DNA from: Oscillospiraceae bacterium
GTDB taxonomy: Bacteria > Bacillota > Clostridia > Clostridiales > Clostridiaceae
Reading direction: 5' to 3'
Length of the DNA: 25,357 nucleotides
Assembly: GCA_009785875.1 (NCBI GenBank)
Contig: WQUF01000207.1
Location: 1-25,357 of the forward strand
The position numbers and the translations under genes were made by a program. Shown piece after piece: positions 1 to 7,288 of the stretch. Position 1 is the first letter of the stretch, and the number at the start of each line of letters is the position of its first letter. The notes beneath the pieces were generated by a model. The model did no database searches, was not told the origin of the DNA, and saw only the letters and a program-made list of their open reading frames with translations.

Positions 1-177
1 TTTGGAGCAGGGTTAATCGCTTCAACATTGATGGGCTTTGATTCACAAAAGACTATTGAATTTGCAGCTGCAGCATCTTGCTTGAAGCATTCTGTTGAAG
101 GTGACTTTAATCAAGTTTCCTTGGCAGAAGTTCAAAAGTTAGCCGGTGGAGATGCTTCTGGTAGAGTACAAAGATAA
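1..177 (+). CDS. kdgK: 2-keto-3-deoxygluconate kinase (PfkB family), C-terminal fragment
   Basis: This reading frame is open from the window edge to TAA at 175-177 and encodes the last 58 residues of a sugar kinase. It opens with FGAGLIASTLMGFD, followed by EFAAAASCLKH, the C-terminal part of PfkB/ribokinase kinases where the anion hole and catalytic region (usually GAGD.F) lie just upstream. The ending GDASGRVQR is typical of clostridial 2-keto-3-deoxygluconate kinases. In that role the cytoplasmic enzyme phosphorylates KDG to KDPG, the step after mannonate dehydratase (uxuA, 1646-2716), so the context supports the assignment. The N-terminal substrate-binding part is outside the window, so specificity rests on the tail and the neighbours. 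A strong terminator follows immediately. Confidence 0.75.
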   Translation, partial: FGAGLIASTLMGFDSQKTIEFAAAASCLKHSVEGDFNQVSLAEVQKLAGGDASGRVQR

Positions 178-187
178 AGATCCTAAA

Positions 188-227
188 ATCACCAAAACTT
201 TGAATTAAAGTTTTGGTGATTTTTATT
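188..227 (+). terminator. Rho-independent terminator after kdgK
   Basis: A perfect 14-bp stem (188-201 with 207-220) encloses a 5-nt GAATT loop and is followed by TTTTATT. It begins 10 nt after the kdgK stop and separates kdgK from the uxuB operon. Confidence 0.9.
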
Positions 228-246
228 CCTAATAATATTTACTAAA

Positions 247-275
247 TTGTAATTAAGATTTACTTATGATAAAAT
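247..275 (+). promoter_or_regulatory. Candidate sigma-A promoter for the uxuB-uxuA operon
   Basis: TTGTAA (247-252) and TAAAAT (270-275) are separated by exactly 17 nt. They lie between the kdgK terminator and the uxuB Shine-Dalgarno site (AAAGGAAG, about 295-302). The predicted start is near 282. No operator could be identified. Confidence 0.45.
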
Positions 276-308
276 CATTTTAGTATTAATTATGAAAGGA
301 AGAATTAT

Positions 309-1649
309 ATGTATTGGATACACTTTGGAGCAGGTAATATCTTTAGAGGGTTTATTGCTGCACTCCATCAAGAATTACTAGATAAAAAAATCACAGATAC
401 AAAGCTTATAGCAGCAGATGGCTACGATTTTGAGATTATCGATAAAATCTACAAACCATATAAAAATAAAACTGAATTAGTCATATTGCGTGGAGATGGT
501 TATTTTGAACATAGTGTTATAGATAGCATTTCTGAAAGCTTAGTAGCATCCCCCGAGAGAAAATCAGATTGGGATAGATTGTGTAAACTCTTTGCTTCAA
601 GCGATTTACAGATGGTAAGCTTTACAATTACAGAAAAAGGCTATACAAAGCTTGAAAACTCCACAATAGGAACGCTTTGCGATTTAATGCTACATAGATA
701 TGAATCTGGAGCTCTTCCTGTTGCACTTGTCAGTATGGACAATTATTCTCACAACGGCGATAGATTAAAAGAATGCCTCATATCCATTGCACAGAATAGA
801 AATAAACCTGGTTTTGTAGAATATTTAAGCGATCCTGAAAAAGTTAGCTTCCCACTTACGATGATCGACAAAATCACACCAAATCCATCCCCTATTGTGC
901 AGAAAATGCTTCAGGATAAAGGCTTAAAAGACATGAACATCATAAAGACTGCTAAAGGAACTATTGTAGCACCTTTTGTGAATGCTGAAAAGACTCAATA
1001 TCTTGTTGTGGAAGATTGGTTTCCTAATGGTCGAGAGCCTCTTGAAAAGGCAGGAGTGATCTTTACTCATCGTGAAATAGTAGATAAAGTTGAAAAGATG
1101 AAGGTCTGTGCTTGCCTTAATCCTCTGCACACCGCTCTTGCAATTTTTGGCTGTTTATTAGGATTTAAAAGCATCGCAATGGAGATGAAGGATGATGATT
1201 TACGCACTCTGGTTGAGCGAATGGGTTATGAGGAAGAGCTTCCTGTAGCTTTAGATCCAGGAGTCCTCAACCCAAAGGAATTTTTAGAAACGGTATTGAA
1301 TGAAAGACTTCCTAATCCTAACCTCCCTGACACTCCTCAGCGAATTGCTTGCGATACATCTCAAAAGCTTCCTATTCGCTTTGGTGAAGCAATTAAGCTG
1401 TATGGAAATAAAGCTTGCAATCTTAAGTTCATACCATTAGTTTTAGCTGCATGGCTCAGGTATAGGCAAGCAATCGATGATGAAGGAAACCCTATGGAGC
1501 TTTCACCAGATCCTGCTTGTCCCGAAGATATCTTCAGTTTAGTTTATGCTATCGGTGGTGAAATGCTTAAGGATAAAATTGATTCTTACTACAATGAAAT
1601 GCAAGGAAATGGTGCAGTTCGTGCTTGCTTAATGAGAATTTTAAAATGA
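309..1649 (+). CDS. uxuB: Mannitol dehydrogenase-family oxidoreductase, probable fructuronate reductase
   Basis: This 446-aa cytoplasmic NAD-dependent dehydrogenase probably interconverts D-fructuronate and D-mannonate. The N-terminal Rossmann motif GAGNIFRGF is at about residues 7-15. A C-terminal catalytic region contains KMKVCACLNPLHTALA, the Lys/Asn/His signature of the mannitol dehydrogenase family, and later DTSQKLPIRFGE. The length fits the shorter clostridial members of the family. The ATG is preceded by AAAGGAAG at good spacing. Its stop TGA overlaps the uxuA ATG (ATGA), so the two are probably translationally coupled. With uxuA and kdgK it forms the lower hexuronate (pectin) pathway. 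Family assignment is firm. The exact substrate is inferred mainly from the pairing with uxuA. Confidence 0.85.
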   Translation: MYWIHFGAGNIFRGFIAALHQELLDKKITDTKLIAADGYDFEIIDKIYKPYKNKTELVILRGDGYFEHSVIDSISESLVASPERKSDWDRLCKLFASSDLQMVSFTITEKGYTKLENSTIGTLCDLMLHRYESGALPVALVSMDNYSHNGDRLKECLISIAQNRNKPGFVEYLSDPEKVSFPLTMIDKITPNPSPIVQKMLQDKGLKDMNIIKTAKGTIVAPFVNAEKTQYLVVEDWFPNGREPLEKAGVIFTHREIVDKVEKMKVCACLNPLHTALAIFGCLLGFKSIAMEMKDDDLRTLVERMGYEEELPVALDPGVLNPKEFLETVLNERLPNPNLPDTPQRIACDTSQKLPIRFGEAIKLYGNKACNLKFIPLVLAAWLRYRQAIDDEGNPMELSPDPACPEDIFSLVYAIGGEMLKDKIDSYYNEMQGNGAVRACLMRILK

Positions 1650-2716
1650 AGATGACAATACGCTGGTTTGGTAAGTTAGACAGCATTCCTCTTTCTTTTA
1701 TTAAACAGATACCTGGGGTTTCAGGGGTGGTGACAAGCCTTATGGATATTCCTGTTGGTGAAGTCTGGGAAATGGATCAAGTACAAAAGTTAGGTGAAGT
1801 ATGCAAAGGAGCAAATTTAGAATGCGAAGTAATTGAGAGCGTTAATATTCATGAGGATATAAAGCTTGGACTTCCTAACAGAGATAAATATATAGAGAAT
1901 TATGCAGAAACCATGAAAAATTTGCACAATATTGGAATTAAAGTTATTTGTTATAATTTTATGCCAGTTCTGGATTGGGCAAGGAGCACATTGTTTTATG
2001 ATTTGCCGGATAGCTCTAGTACAATGTATTTTGATAACGATGTTGTCATGAATATTACTTTAGATGAACTTGCAGCTATGTACCGAAAAGAAAGTTATAG
2101 ATACGAAATGCCTGGTTGGGAACCTGAGCGCATGAAAAAAGTTAACGAAACTATTGCTCAATATGGAGGCATGACGGAGGAAAAGTATTGGGAGAATATA
2201 AAATATTTTTTAGATGCCATAATTCCATTTGCAGAAAAATATGATATAAAGATGGCTATACATCCCGATGATCCACCTTGGCCTATTTTTGGACTTCCAA
2301 GATTAATAACATGTCGCAATAATATTCGTAGATTTTTAGATTTAAATAAAAGCCCATACAATGGAATTACTCTCTGTACAGGGTCTCTTGGAGCTAATTC
2401 TGCTAACGATATTCCTGCTTTAGTAAAGGAATTTTCTAAAGAAGGCAGGATACATTTTGCTCATATTCGCAATTTGAAATTCGAATCTGAAAAGAGTTTT
2501 TACGAGAGCGCACATTATGAAAAAGCTGGTTCCTTGCCTATATTTGATATTGTGGAAGCTTTTTATGATGCTGGATTCGATGGATATATTCGTCCTGATC
2601 ACGGGAGAATGATTTGGGGTGAAATCAATAGAGCCGGTTATGGACTTTATGATAGAGCTTTAGGTTCACAATATCTATTGGGGATTTGGAATGCCTTAGA
2701 GAGGTTAAAAAAATGA
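1646..2716 (+). CDS. uxuA: D-mannonate dehydratase
   Basis: UxuA dehydrates D-mannonate to 2-keto-3-deoxygluconate using a divalent metal ion, in the cytoplasm. The 356-aa protein starts MKMTIRWFG, the conserved start of the family. It has VVTSLMDIPVGEVW near residue 30, HPDDPPWPIFGLPR in the middle, then TGSLGAN and FAHIRN, the metal- and substrate-binding segments of the xylose isomerase-like TIM barrel. An in-frame TTG seven codons upstream (1625) would lengthen the frame, but the ATG at 1646 matches the family and overlaps the uxuB stop by 4 nt. The product feeds KdgK encoded just upstream. Confidence 0.93.
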   Translation: MKMTIRWFGKLDSIPLSFIKQIPGVSGVVTSLMDIPVGEVWEMDQVQKLGEVCKGANLECEVIESVNIHEDIKLGLPNRDKYIENYAETMKNLHNIGIKVICYNFMPVLDWARSTLFYDLPDSSSTMYFDNDVVMNITLDELAAMYRKESYRYEMPGWEPERMKKVNETIAQYGGMTEEKYWENIKYFLDAIIPFAEKYDIKMAIHPDDPPWPIFGLPRLITCRNNIRRFLDLNKSPYNGITLCTGSLGANSANDIPALVKEFSKEGRIHFAHIRNLKFESEKSFYESAHYEKAGSLPIFDIVEAFYDAGFDGYIRPDHGRMIWGEINRAGYGLYDRALGSQYLLGIWNALERLKK

Positions 2717-3222
2717 GTATAGAATTAAAGCAGCTTTCCACTGAAGATGGTGAAGATGTTTACGATATGCTTCAAGAGATCGGTACAAATGAATATGGCT
2801 TCATGAATGAAGTTAAAGGCATGTCTTTTGATGAATATAAACTGTGGTTAAAACAAGAAGATGGTTATTCAAGAGCAGAAAACTTACCCGAAAATTGGGT
2901 TCCAGGGACAACTTTTTTTCTATTTATCGATGAAATACCAGTTGGTATTGGTAGAATACGACATTATTCCAACGAGAATTTAGAGCAAAGAGGAGTTGGA
3001 AATTTTGGTTATGGAATAGCTAAACCTTATCGTAATAAAGGATATGGAAGTATATTGTTTGAAAAACTATTGATGAAGTGTAAAACCTTTGGATATTCTA
3101 AAATAAAGTTATATGCGTATATTGATAATATTGCAACTAACAAGATCATGTTAAAAAACGGTGCAAAGTTAATTGGGATATTTAATGGTGAAAAGAATAT
3201 CTACGAATTTTCACTTTACTAA
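2713..3222 (+). CDS. GNAT-family N-acetyltransferase
   Basis: A 169-aa acetyltransferase of the GNAT fold. The acetyl-CoA pyrophosphate-binding motif A is seen in PYRNKGYGSILFEKLL (R-x-x-x-G-x-G), preceded by the beta-strand NFGYGIAKP and followed by KLYAYIDNIATNKIMLKNGAKLIG, the usual motif B end. The frame can be extended to 2686, but the ATG at 2713 has GAGAGG 9-14 nt upstream and overlaps the uxuA stop (ATGA), so it is the likely start. Substrate is unknown; the coupling to uxuA may be purely transcriptional. The TTWVPGTTFFLFID-like middle (residues near 65-80) resembles clostridial GNATs of unassigned function. Confidence 0.85.
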   Translation: MSIELKQLSTEDGEDVYDMLQEIGTNEYGFMNEVKGMSFDEYKLWLKQEDGYSRAENLPENWVPGTTFFLFIDEIPVGIGRIRHYSNENLEQRGVGNFGYGIAKPYRNKGYGSILFEKLLMKCKTFGYSKIKLYAYIDNIATNKIMLKNGAKLIGIFNGEKNIYEFSLY

Positions 3223-3251
3223 ACAATTTATCTTTATGGGGGATAATACTT

Positions 3252-4001
3252 ATGTTATTTAATGAAATTAAAGATAATAAACTTCCGACAATTATTTTAT
3301 TGCACGGCGGTGGTTTATCAAACTGGTCTTTATCAAATGTGGCTAAATTATTAGAAAAGGATTATAATGTTGTAACACCAATAATCGACGGTCATGGAGA
3401 AGATGGTAATGAAGATTTTATCAGTATTGAAGATTCAGCCAAAAAGCTACTGGAATATATAGCTAAAAACCATAACGGGAAGGTTTTTGCTATAGGTGGA
3501 TTATCGCTGGGGGCACAAATCGCAACAGAAGTACTTTCGCAAAGAGAAGACATCGCACAATATGCTATTTTAGAAAGCTCTCTGGTTATACCTTTGAGTA
3601 AATGGATTATTTCTACAATAGTACCTACTTACAAACTAAGTTATGGTTTAATAAAGCAAAAATGGTTTGCAAAGATTCAAGCTAAATCTTTACTAATTCC
3701 AGATGAAATGTTTGAAGAGTATTTTGCTGATTCTTTAAAATTATCAAAGCAATCCCTTATAAACTTTACCATAAGCAATGCAACTTATAAGTTAAAAGAT
3801 AGCATTGGGAAGACAAAAGCAACGGTGTTGATTATCGTTGGAGAAAAAGAAATCGGTCTTATGAAAAAATCGGGAGAAGCACTGAAGAATAAAATTCCAA
3901 ATAGCAAATTATATTGTGCTCAAAATATGAAACATGGAGAATTAAGTATAGTACACCCAGAAGAATATGTGAAGGTAATTAAAAATTTTTTTATAAAATA
4001 A
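3252..4001 (+). CDS. Alpha/beta-fold hydrolase
   Basis: A 249-aa cytoplasmic alpha/beta hydrolase. The oxyanion segment LLHGGGLSNWSL is near residue 17, the nucleophile elbow GLSLG puts Ser at 85, and the catalytic His is probably 228 in NMKHGELS. The acid position falls in VGEKEIG (about 198-200), where Glu seems to replace the more usual Asp. No signal peptide is present. It starts 29 nt after the GNAT gene with a weak ATGGGGGA Shine-Dalgarno site, so it may share the uxuB transcript, and is followed by a terminator. Substrate cannot be told; esterases, lactonases and thioesterases all share this layout. Confidence 0.82.
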   Translation: MLFNEIKDNKLPTIILLHGGGLSNWSLSNVAKLLEKDYNVVTPIIDGHGEDGNEDFISIEDSAKKLLEYIAKNHNGKVFAIGGLSLGAQIATEVLSQREDIAQYAILESSLVIPLSKWIISTIVPTYKLSYGLIKQKWFAKIQAKSLLIPDEMFEEYFADSLKLSKQSLINFTISNATYKLKDSIGKTKATVLIIVGEKEIGLMKKSGEALKNKIPNSKLYCAQNMKHGELSIVHPEEYVKVIKNFFIK

Positions 4002-4008
4002 TAATTTT

Positions 4009-4040
4009 AAAACCCATGGGTTGCCATGGGTTTTCTTAAT
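4009..4040 (+). terminator. Rho-independent terminator after the hydrolase gene
   Basis: A perfect 11-bp stem (4009-4019 with 4024-4034) around a GTTG tetraloop, with U-rich sequence in the 3' arm and just after it. It closes the uxuB-uxuA-GNAT-hydrolase run. Confidence 0.8.
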
Positions 4041-4150
4041 AAATTTTTTCAAATTAATCTGATTAAAATTTAAATATAAAGTTAATAATCATTTTAGATA
4101 ACTAGAAGAACAGATGCGGTTTGCCACTTCATTTGCAAGGTGGTGATTTT

Positions 4151-4267
4151 ATGTTTGGTTTTAGTACATATGAGACAATTGATTTGCTAATTTCTTTTAG
4201 CATGTTAGTATTAATGCTCATTAGTATAATCATAGCCTTTATCGATTTTTTTCGACATAAAAAATAA
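4151..4267 (+). CDS. Type I toxin, BsrG/Hol-Tox-like small membrane peptide
   Basis: A 38-aa peptide with a strong Shine-Dalgarno site (AAGGTGG, about 4138-4144). It begins MFGFSTYETIDLLISF, then one long hydrophobic helix (about residues 12-34) and a basic end RHKK. The TYE(S/T)hxxxI-x-F start, single membrane span, basic tail and 38-residue length are those of Bacillus BsrG-type and Hol-Tox holin-like toxins, which act at the inner membrane. The stop codon lies inside a hairpin shared with a convergent antisense RNA. A candidate -10 (AATAAT, 4084-4089) sits 6 nt before the leader repeat; its -35 is poor. Toxicity is inferred from the family and the gene organisation. Confidence 0.82.
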   Translation: MFGFSTYETIDLLISFSMLVLMLISIIIAFIDFFRHKK

Positions 4268-4346
4268 TCGCTTCTGATTTTCGCAGATCCAAGCGATTAT
4301 TCATACATAATCATTGGGCAAACCGCCAAAGCGGTTCTTGTTATCT
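4257..4346 (-). ncRNA. Predicted antisense antitoxin RNA of the type I locus
   Basis: A short RNA of about 90 nt is predicted on the minus strand. Its promoter (4353-4381) is well formed. The 5' end folds as AACCGC-CAAA-GCGGTT read on plus (4321-4336). The RNA then reads through the toxin 3' untranslated region and ends at the hairpin 4263-4301, followed on the minus strand by six U residues (4264-4259). It is complementary to the toxin mRNA 3' end and stop codon, as in BsrG/SR4 and related pairs. Ends are estimated from promoter and terminator positions. Confidence 0.65.
4263..4301. terminator. Bidirectional terminator shared by toxin mRNA and antisense RNA
   Basis: A perfect 11-bp stem (AATAATCGCTT 4263-4273 with AAGCGATTATT 4291-4301) with a small inner CTG/CAG stem. 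On the minus strand it is followed by six T residues. It overlaps the toxin stop codon at 4265-4267. Confidence 0.8.
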
Positions 4347-4352
4347 AAAAAT

Positions 4353-4381
4353 AATATATCATACTTTACATTATTTGTAAA
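4353..4381 (-). promoter_or_regulatory. Promoter of the antitoxin RNA
   Basis: On the minus strand TTTACA (4381-4376) and TATATT (4358-4353) are separated by exactly 17 nt. The predicted start is near 4346, the first base of the AGATAAC leader repeat. Confidence 0.6.
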
Positions 4382-4387
4382 TATATT

Positions 4388-4416
4388 TTGTTGATGTGTA
4401 GTTTATTTGTTAAAAT
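4388..4416 (+). promoter_or_regulatory. Candidate promoter of a very short plus-strand RNA
   Basis: TTGTTG (4388-4393) and TAAAAT (4411-4416) with a 17-nt spacer lie back to back with the antitoxin promoter. The only thing downstream before the terminator at 4442-4479 is about 20 nt of leader, so the product would be an RNA of about 58 nt. No ORF is present. Confidence 0.3.
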
Positions 4417-4441
4417 GTAATTTGTGATATACATTAAGTAG

Positions 4442-4479
4442 AATCCGCCCTTTGTTCTTCGGGGTGGATTTTGCTTTTT
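4442..4479. terminator. Terminator between the toxin locus and the xylanase gene
   Basis: A 9-bp stem (4442-4450 with 4462-4470) and 11-nt loop. On the plus strand the only imperfection is a G-U pair and it is followed by TTGCTTTTT, so it works best as a plus-strand terminator. On the minus strand the same position is an A-C mismatch, but it may still end the xylanase transcript that stops at 4478. Confidence 0.6.
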
Positions 4480-5653
4480 ATTCTATAGTAAACCTAGTCT
4501 CTTCCCCTTCGCATATAGCCACATAATCGCCCTTAAAACCTGTAACGTTCACCATACCAGAGCTGTCAGTTAATAAAGTCTGTTCGTCAGTCCACCATTC
4601 ATCTTTAATCAGCCTATATAGCGCATGGTATGCAGGTTTTGGATCGCTGTAACTATCTAATAGACCCGCAGGTGCATTAAGCCATCCTCCATCCTTAAAG
4701 CTCCACCATGTGATAGACTGAACCAAGGGATGCGAGAACAACGTTTTATAATGCAAAGCTGCTTCTTCTGCTTGCCTAATTAATCCCTTTTCTGTAGAAG
4801 GCCAATTTTCCACTTGATAATCATTTAAATCACCGATCTCTGGAGGCATGATTTCTCCTGAAACCAGTGTGTTCTCTGTAAAATGCAGTGGCAAACCAAA
4901 CCTCGAAAAGCGTTCCAAAATCTCCTGTGTTTTCTCGATACCCCAATACCCTTGGTGCATATGAGACTGTATGCCGATAACGCTGATGGGCACACCTACT
5001 TCAAGCAATCCTTCAATGAGAATATCGTAAGCTACAGAAATTTCAAAGTCGTTAATCAGCAGCACTGCATCCGGATTTGCACTTTTCGCCTCTTGAAAAA
5101 CATCCCTAACCAGATTAATACGCCCACGTTCTTTGCAAATACGGGTGATTCCGTTATCATATTTATCGAATACTGGCATGATCACAACTTCATTGATCAC
5201 ATCCCACATATCTATTAATCCTTTAAAATCTGTTACATCTCTTTTGATGCGTTCCAGCTGCACTTTTAAAATCTCTTCATTTGTCAAATCCATAAGCCAT
5301 GGCGCAGTAACTGTATGCCAGCAAAGCGGATGCCCTTTTAGCGTTAAACCTTTACTTTTCAGCCATCGGGCTGCATTCATCGTGCGAACAGTATCTGGCT
5401 TCCCACGTTCCTTTTCAAAACGACCCCAATAAAATGGCAGCGTCACAGCGTTGAATAAATCAGTCATGTAATTATATCGCTTTTCAGCATCTGCTGTCTC
5501 AGCTTCGTCCATCTCGCCATTTACATATGGTATGGTACTGAATTCTGAACAGCCAAATAAAAACTTATGTTTTAACTGCTTAACAGTTACTGCTTTATTC
5601 TCACTAGAACTTACCTTTATGGTTTTAGTCCCCATTCTATGTGCATATTTCAT
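4478..5653 (-). CDS. Endo-1,4-beta-xylanase, glycoside hydrolase family 10, intracellular type
   Basis: A 391-aa GH10 retaining glycosidase, cleaving internal beta-1,4 links of xylo-oligosaccharides. In order: TLPFYWGRFE, the substrate-binding GHPLCWH, the acid/base Glu in WDVINEVV (about residue 155), NDFEIS, GIQSHMHQGYW, the nucleophile Glu in HFTENTL (about 260), and TWWSFKDGGW. The nucleophile context TEN differs from the common TELD. There is no signal peptide, unlike secreted xylanases, so it probably acts on imported oligosaccharides. About 40 residues after the barrel form a small C-terminal domain. The ATG at 5653 has GAGGTG at 7-nt spacing; a GTG three codons upstream has no room for one. 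Transcription may start from TTTAAA-17-TATAAT at 5700-5672. Confidence 0.9.
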   Translation of the reverse strand: MKYAHRMGTKTIKVSSSENKAVTVKQLKHKFLFGCSEFSTIPYVNGEMDEAETADAEKRYNYMTDLFNAVTLPFYWGRFEKERGKPDTVRTMNAARWLKSKGLTLKGHPLCWHTVTAPWLMDLTNEEILKVQLERIKRDVTDFKGLIDMWDVINEVVIMPVFDKYDNGITRICKERGRINLVRDVFQEAKSANPDAVLLINDFEISVAYDILIEGLLEVGVPISVIGIQSHMHQGYWGIEKTQEILERFSRFGLPLHFTENTLVSGEIMPPEIGDLNDYQVENWPSTEKGLIRQAEEAALHYKTLFSHPLVQSITWWSFKDGGWLNAPAGLLDSYSDPKPAYHALYRLIKDEWWTDEQTLLTDSSGMVNVTGFKGDYVAICEGEETRFTIE

Positions 5654-5671
5654 CTTTTTCACCTCATAATT

Positions 5672-5700
5672 ATTATATCAGATGACACTTCTGATTTAAA
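5672..5700 (-). promoter_or_regulatory. Candidate promoter of the GH10 gene
   Basis: On the minus strand TTTAAA (5700-5695) and a consensus TATAAT (5677-5672) are 17 nt apart, 19 nt upstream of the chosen ATG. Confidence 0.45.
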
Positions 5701-5839
5701 AGTGGTCCCTATAAAAATAGGTTATAAATATGAATTTACACATTTTCAAAACCAGCATTTATACCTTCATCTTCAAATTAATATGAGTAGAGTATTAAAA
5801 CCAATTGTGTTAATATTGAAACATAAAGGAGCTTTAATT

Positions 5840-6796
5840 ATGGAAATGGAAGTTAAAATTATAGCTGATTTGAAGGAAAGCGATGGATTAATTCTTAATG
5901 AAATCACTTCATTAACAGGTGGATTCTTAAACCTTAAGTGGAAGATTTCAACTGGTAAAGGCCAACTACTGGTCAAACAGTACAGCAATGAGCGGTTTAA
6001 AAGGGAAAAACTAGAGTTAATCGAGACCAGACTGCAGCGACAGGTTATCCTCGAAAAAAACGGTGTCCCCTGTCCCTTCCTCTGGCAGCATAAAGGCCGT
6101 GTCATCCGATTCCTAGATGACAGAACAGCCTATATGGTTCAAAATTTTCACTCTGGGAAAAAAGAAAATCCTAGTTCAATTACAACAACTCAAATGTACA
6201 GTCTAGGTAGTGCCTGCGCTATAATGCACAAAGCATTTTCACAACTTCCTGCGCCTTCTGTTAAAAGTCTACCTATTTTTGGTAGTTATACCATGGATTT
6301 ATTATTGGAAAACTTTAACTCACGAATGGTGAAACTCTTACCAAATGATCATGTTGAATACCGGAAAGCCTTGTTTGCTTTAGAGCCAATTTTAAATCAG
6401 CTTGAAACCGATTTTTTTGATAAATTTCCCAAAGGATTCACCCATGAGGATTTTCACTCAGGAAATATATTGTTCGATGGGGACTTTGTATCTGCCATCG
6501 TTGATTTCGACCGTAATTGCTATAGCTATATTTGGCATGATATTGGAAGAGCTATACTGTCTTTTGCGCTTCAAGACAATACAATGAACGTCGAAAAGGT
6601 ACAAGCTTTCCATGAAGGATATTCACAGCATTTACCACTGACTTTAACTAATATAGCGGATGCTTTACGGCTAACCTGGTGCATTGAAACACCGTGGTGG
6701 ATACAACCGAAATTTTTTGGAGAATGTGATGAAACTCCAAGTAAGTTTAAAGACGAAATGCTTTGGATAACAAAAAATTGGTTTAATTTAGTATAA
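5840..6796 (+). CDS. Aminoglycoside phosphotransferase-fold kinase of unknown substrate
   Basis: A 318-aa APH/choline kinase-fold protein. The catalytic loop HEDFHSGNILF gives Asp 204 and Asn 209, and VDFD (Asp 222) is the metal-binding DFG equivalent. The N-lobe contains a Lys in LLVKQYSNERFKREK (near 46) as the likely ATP-binding lysine. The long open frame begins at 5639, but the ATG at 5840 has AAAGGAG (5825-5831) at 8-nt spacing, and the upstream 67 residues do not look like protein. The fold covers antibiotic kinases, homoserine kinase-like, fructosamine and spore coat (CotS-like) kinases. Nothing in the motifs points to resistance. Confidence 0.8.
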   Translation: MEMEVKIIADLKESDGLILNEITSLTGGFLNLKWKISTGKGQLLVKQYSNERFKREKLELIETRLQRQVILEKNGVPCPFLWQHKGRVIRFLDDRTAYMVQNFHSGKKENPSSITTTQMYSLGSACAIMHKAFSQLPAPSVKSLPIFGSYTMDLLLENFNSRMVKLLPNDHVEYRKALFALEPILNQLETDFFDKFPKGFTHEDFHSGNILFDGDFVSAIVDFDRNCYSYIWHDIGRAILSFALQDNTMNVEKVQAFHEGYSQHLPLTLTNIADALRLTWCIETPWWIQPKFFGECDETPSKFKDEMLWITKNWFNLV

Positions 6797-6818
6797 ATTT
6801 TAGAACAATATTCTCATC

Positions 6819-7288
6819 GTGTCACCAAAATGGTTTTGTGACGGAATTATTATCCTAAATGCTTATTTCGAGTTTTTCCCAAAATTCATTATAAATACTA
6901 TCGGAACCCTTGGAGCATTTGCACCAACAATATCAGTTGTAATCCTACTCAAAAAATATGGCGCAATCGGTAAGCGGAAAAATATATGGCAGTTCGTTTT
7001 TGATTTTCCAAAGAAAATTGGGTCATATGGCATTCTTTTCGCCTTTTTACTCTGGCGGTTTCTTGTGTTTTGGTTCAGCGGTGATATAATGCAAGCTAGA
7101 CCTGTTTGCATGATTTTCCCGATTTTACTAGTACAATTACTTTTGTATTTTGTATGATATATCACGCTTGGTGTAGCTCAATTTTTTTGGTAATACCTTT
7201 TGAAATGAATATCGGAATCATAGTTGCGTATACTTTTGAAGCAATTGCATCACTTATATTGTGTTTGATATATAATAGAAATGTTTGA
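6819..7288 (+). pseudogene. Remnant of a CPBP-family (CAAX/Abi-type) membrane protease
   Basis: Two plus-strand frames hold the two ends of one membrane protein. From 6819, GTLGAFAPTISVVIL, KNIWQFVFDFPKKIGSYG and LLWRFLVFWFSGDI match the N-terminal half of clostridial CPBP intramembrane proteases; this frame ends at 7157. From about 7140 another frame gives FLVIPFEMNIGIIVAYTFEA and LILCLIYNRN, typical of the last helix of the same family, ending near 7288. The catalytic EExxR and HxxxB motifs that should lie between are missing, so an internal deletion with a frame change is likely. The true start was not found, as no Shine-Dalgarno site precedes 6819. The end overlaps the convergent MFS gene by about 40 nt. 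Confidence 0.55.

Larger units (their letters stand above)
4096..4346. repeat. Imperfect 30-bp inverted repeat flanking the type I toxin
   Basis: Plus-strand 4096-4125 and minus-strand 4346-4317 align without gaps over 30 nt with 22 identities. Both begin AGATAAC, share AGAA in the middle and end GCGGTTTGCC. The two arms coincide with the predicted 5' ends of the toxin mRNA and the antisense RNA. If the toxin transcript extends past 4326, its two ends can pair (GCGGTTTGCC with GGCAAACCGC), as fold-back inhibition does in some type I toxins. Confidence 0.7.

Noticed and set aside
4883..5432. Two plus-strand frames of 111 and 99 codons
   Set aside because: They lie wholly inside the GH10 gene on the opposite strand and have no motifs or ribosome-binding sites.
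5639..5839. Upstream extension of the APH-fold kinase frame
   Set aside because: The extra 67 residues are not kinase-like, and the ATG at 5840 has a strong, well-spaced Shine-Dalgarno site.
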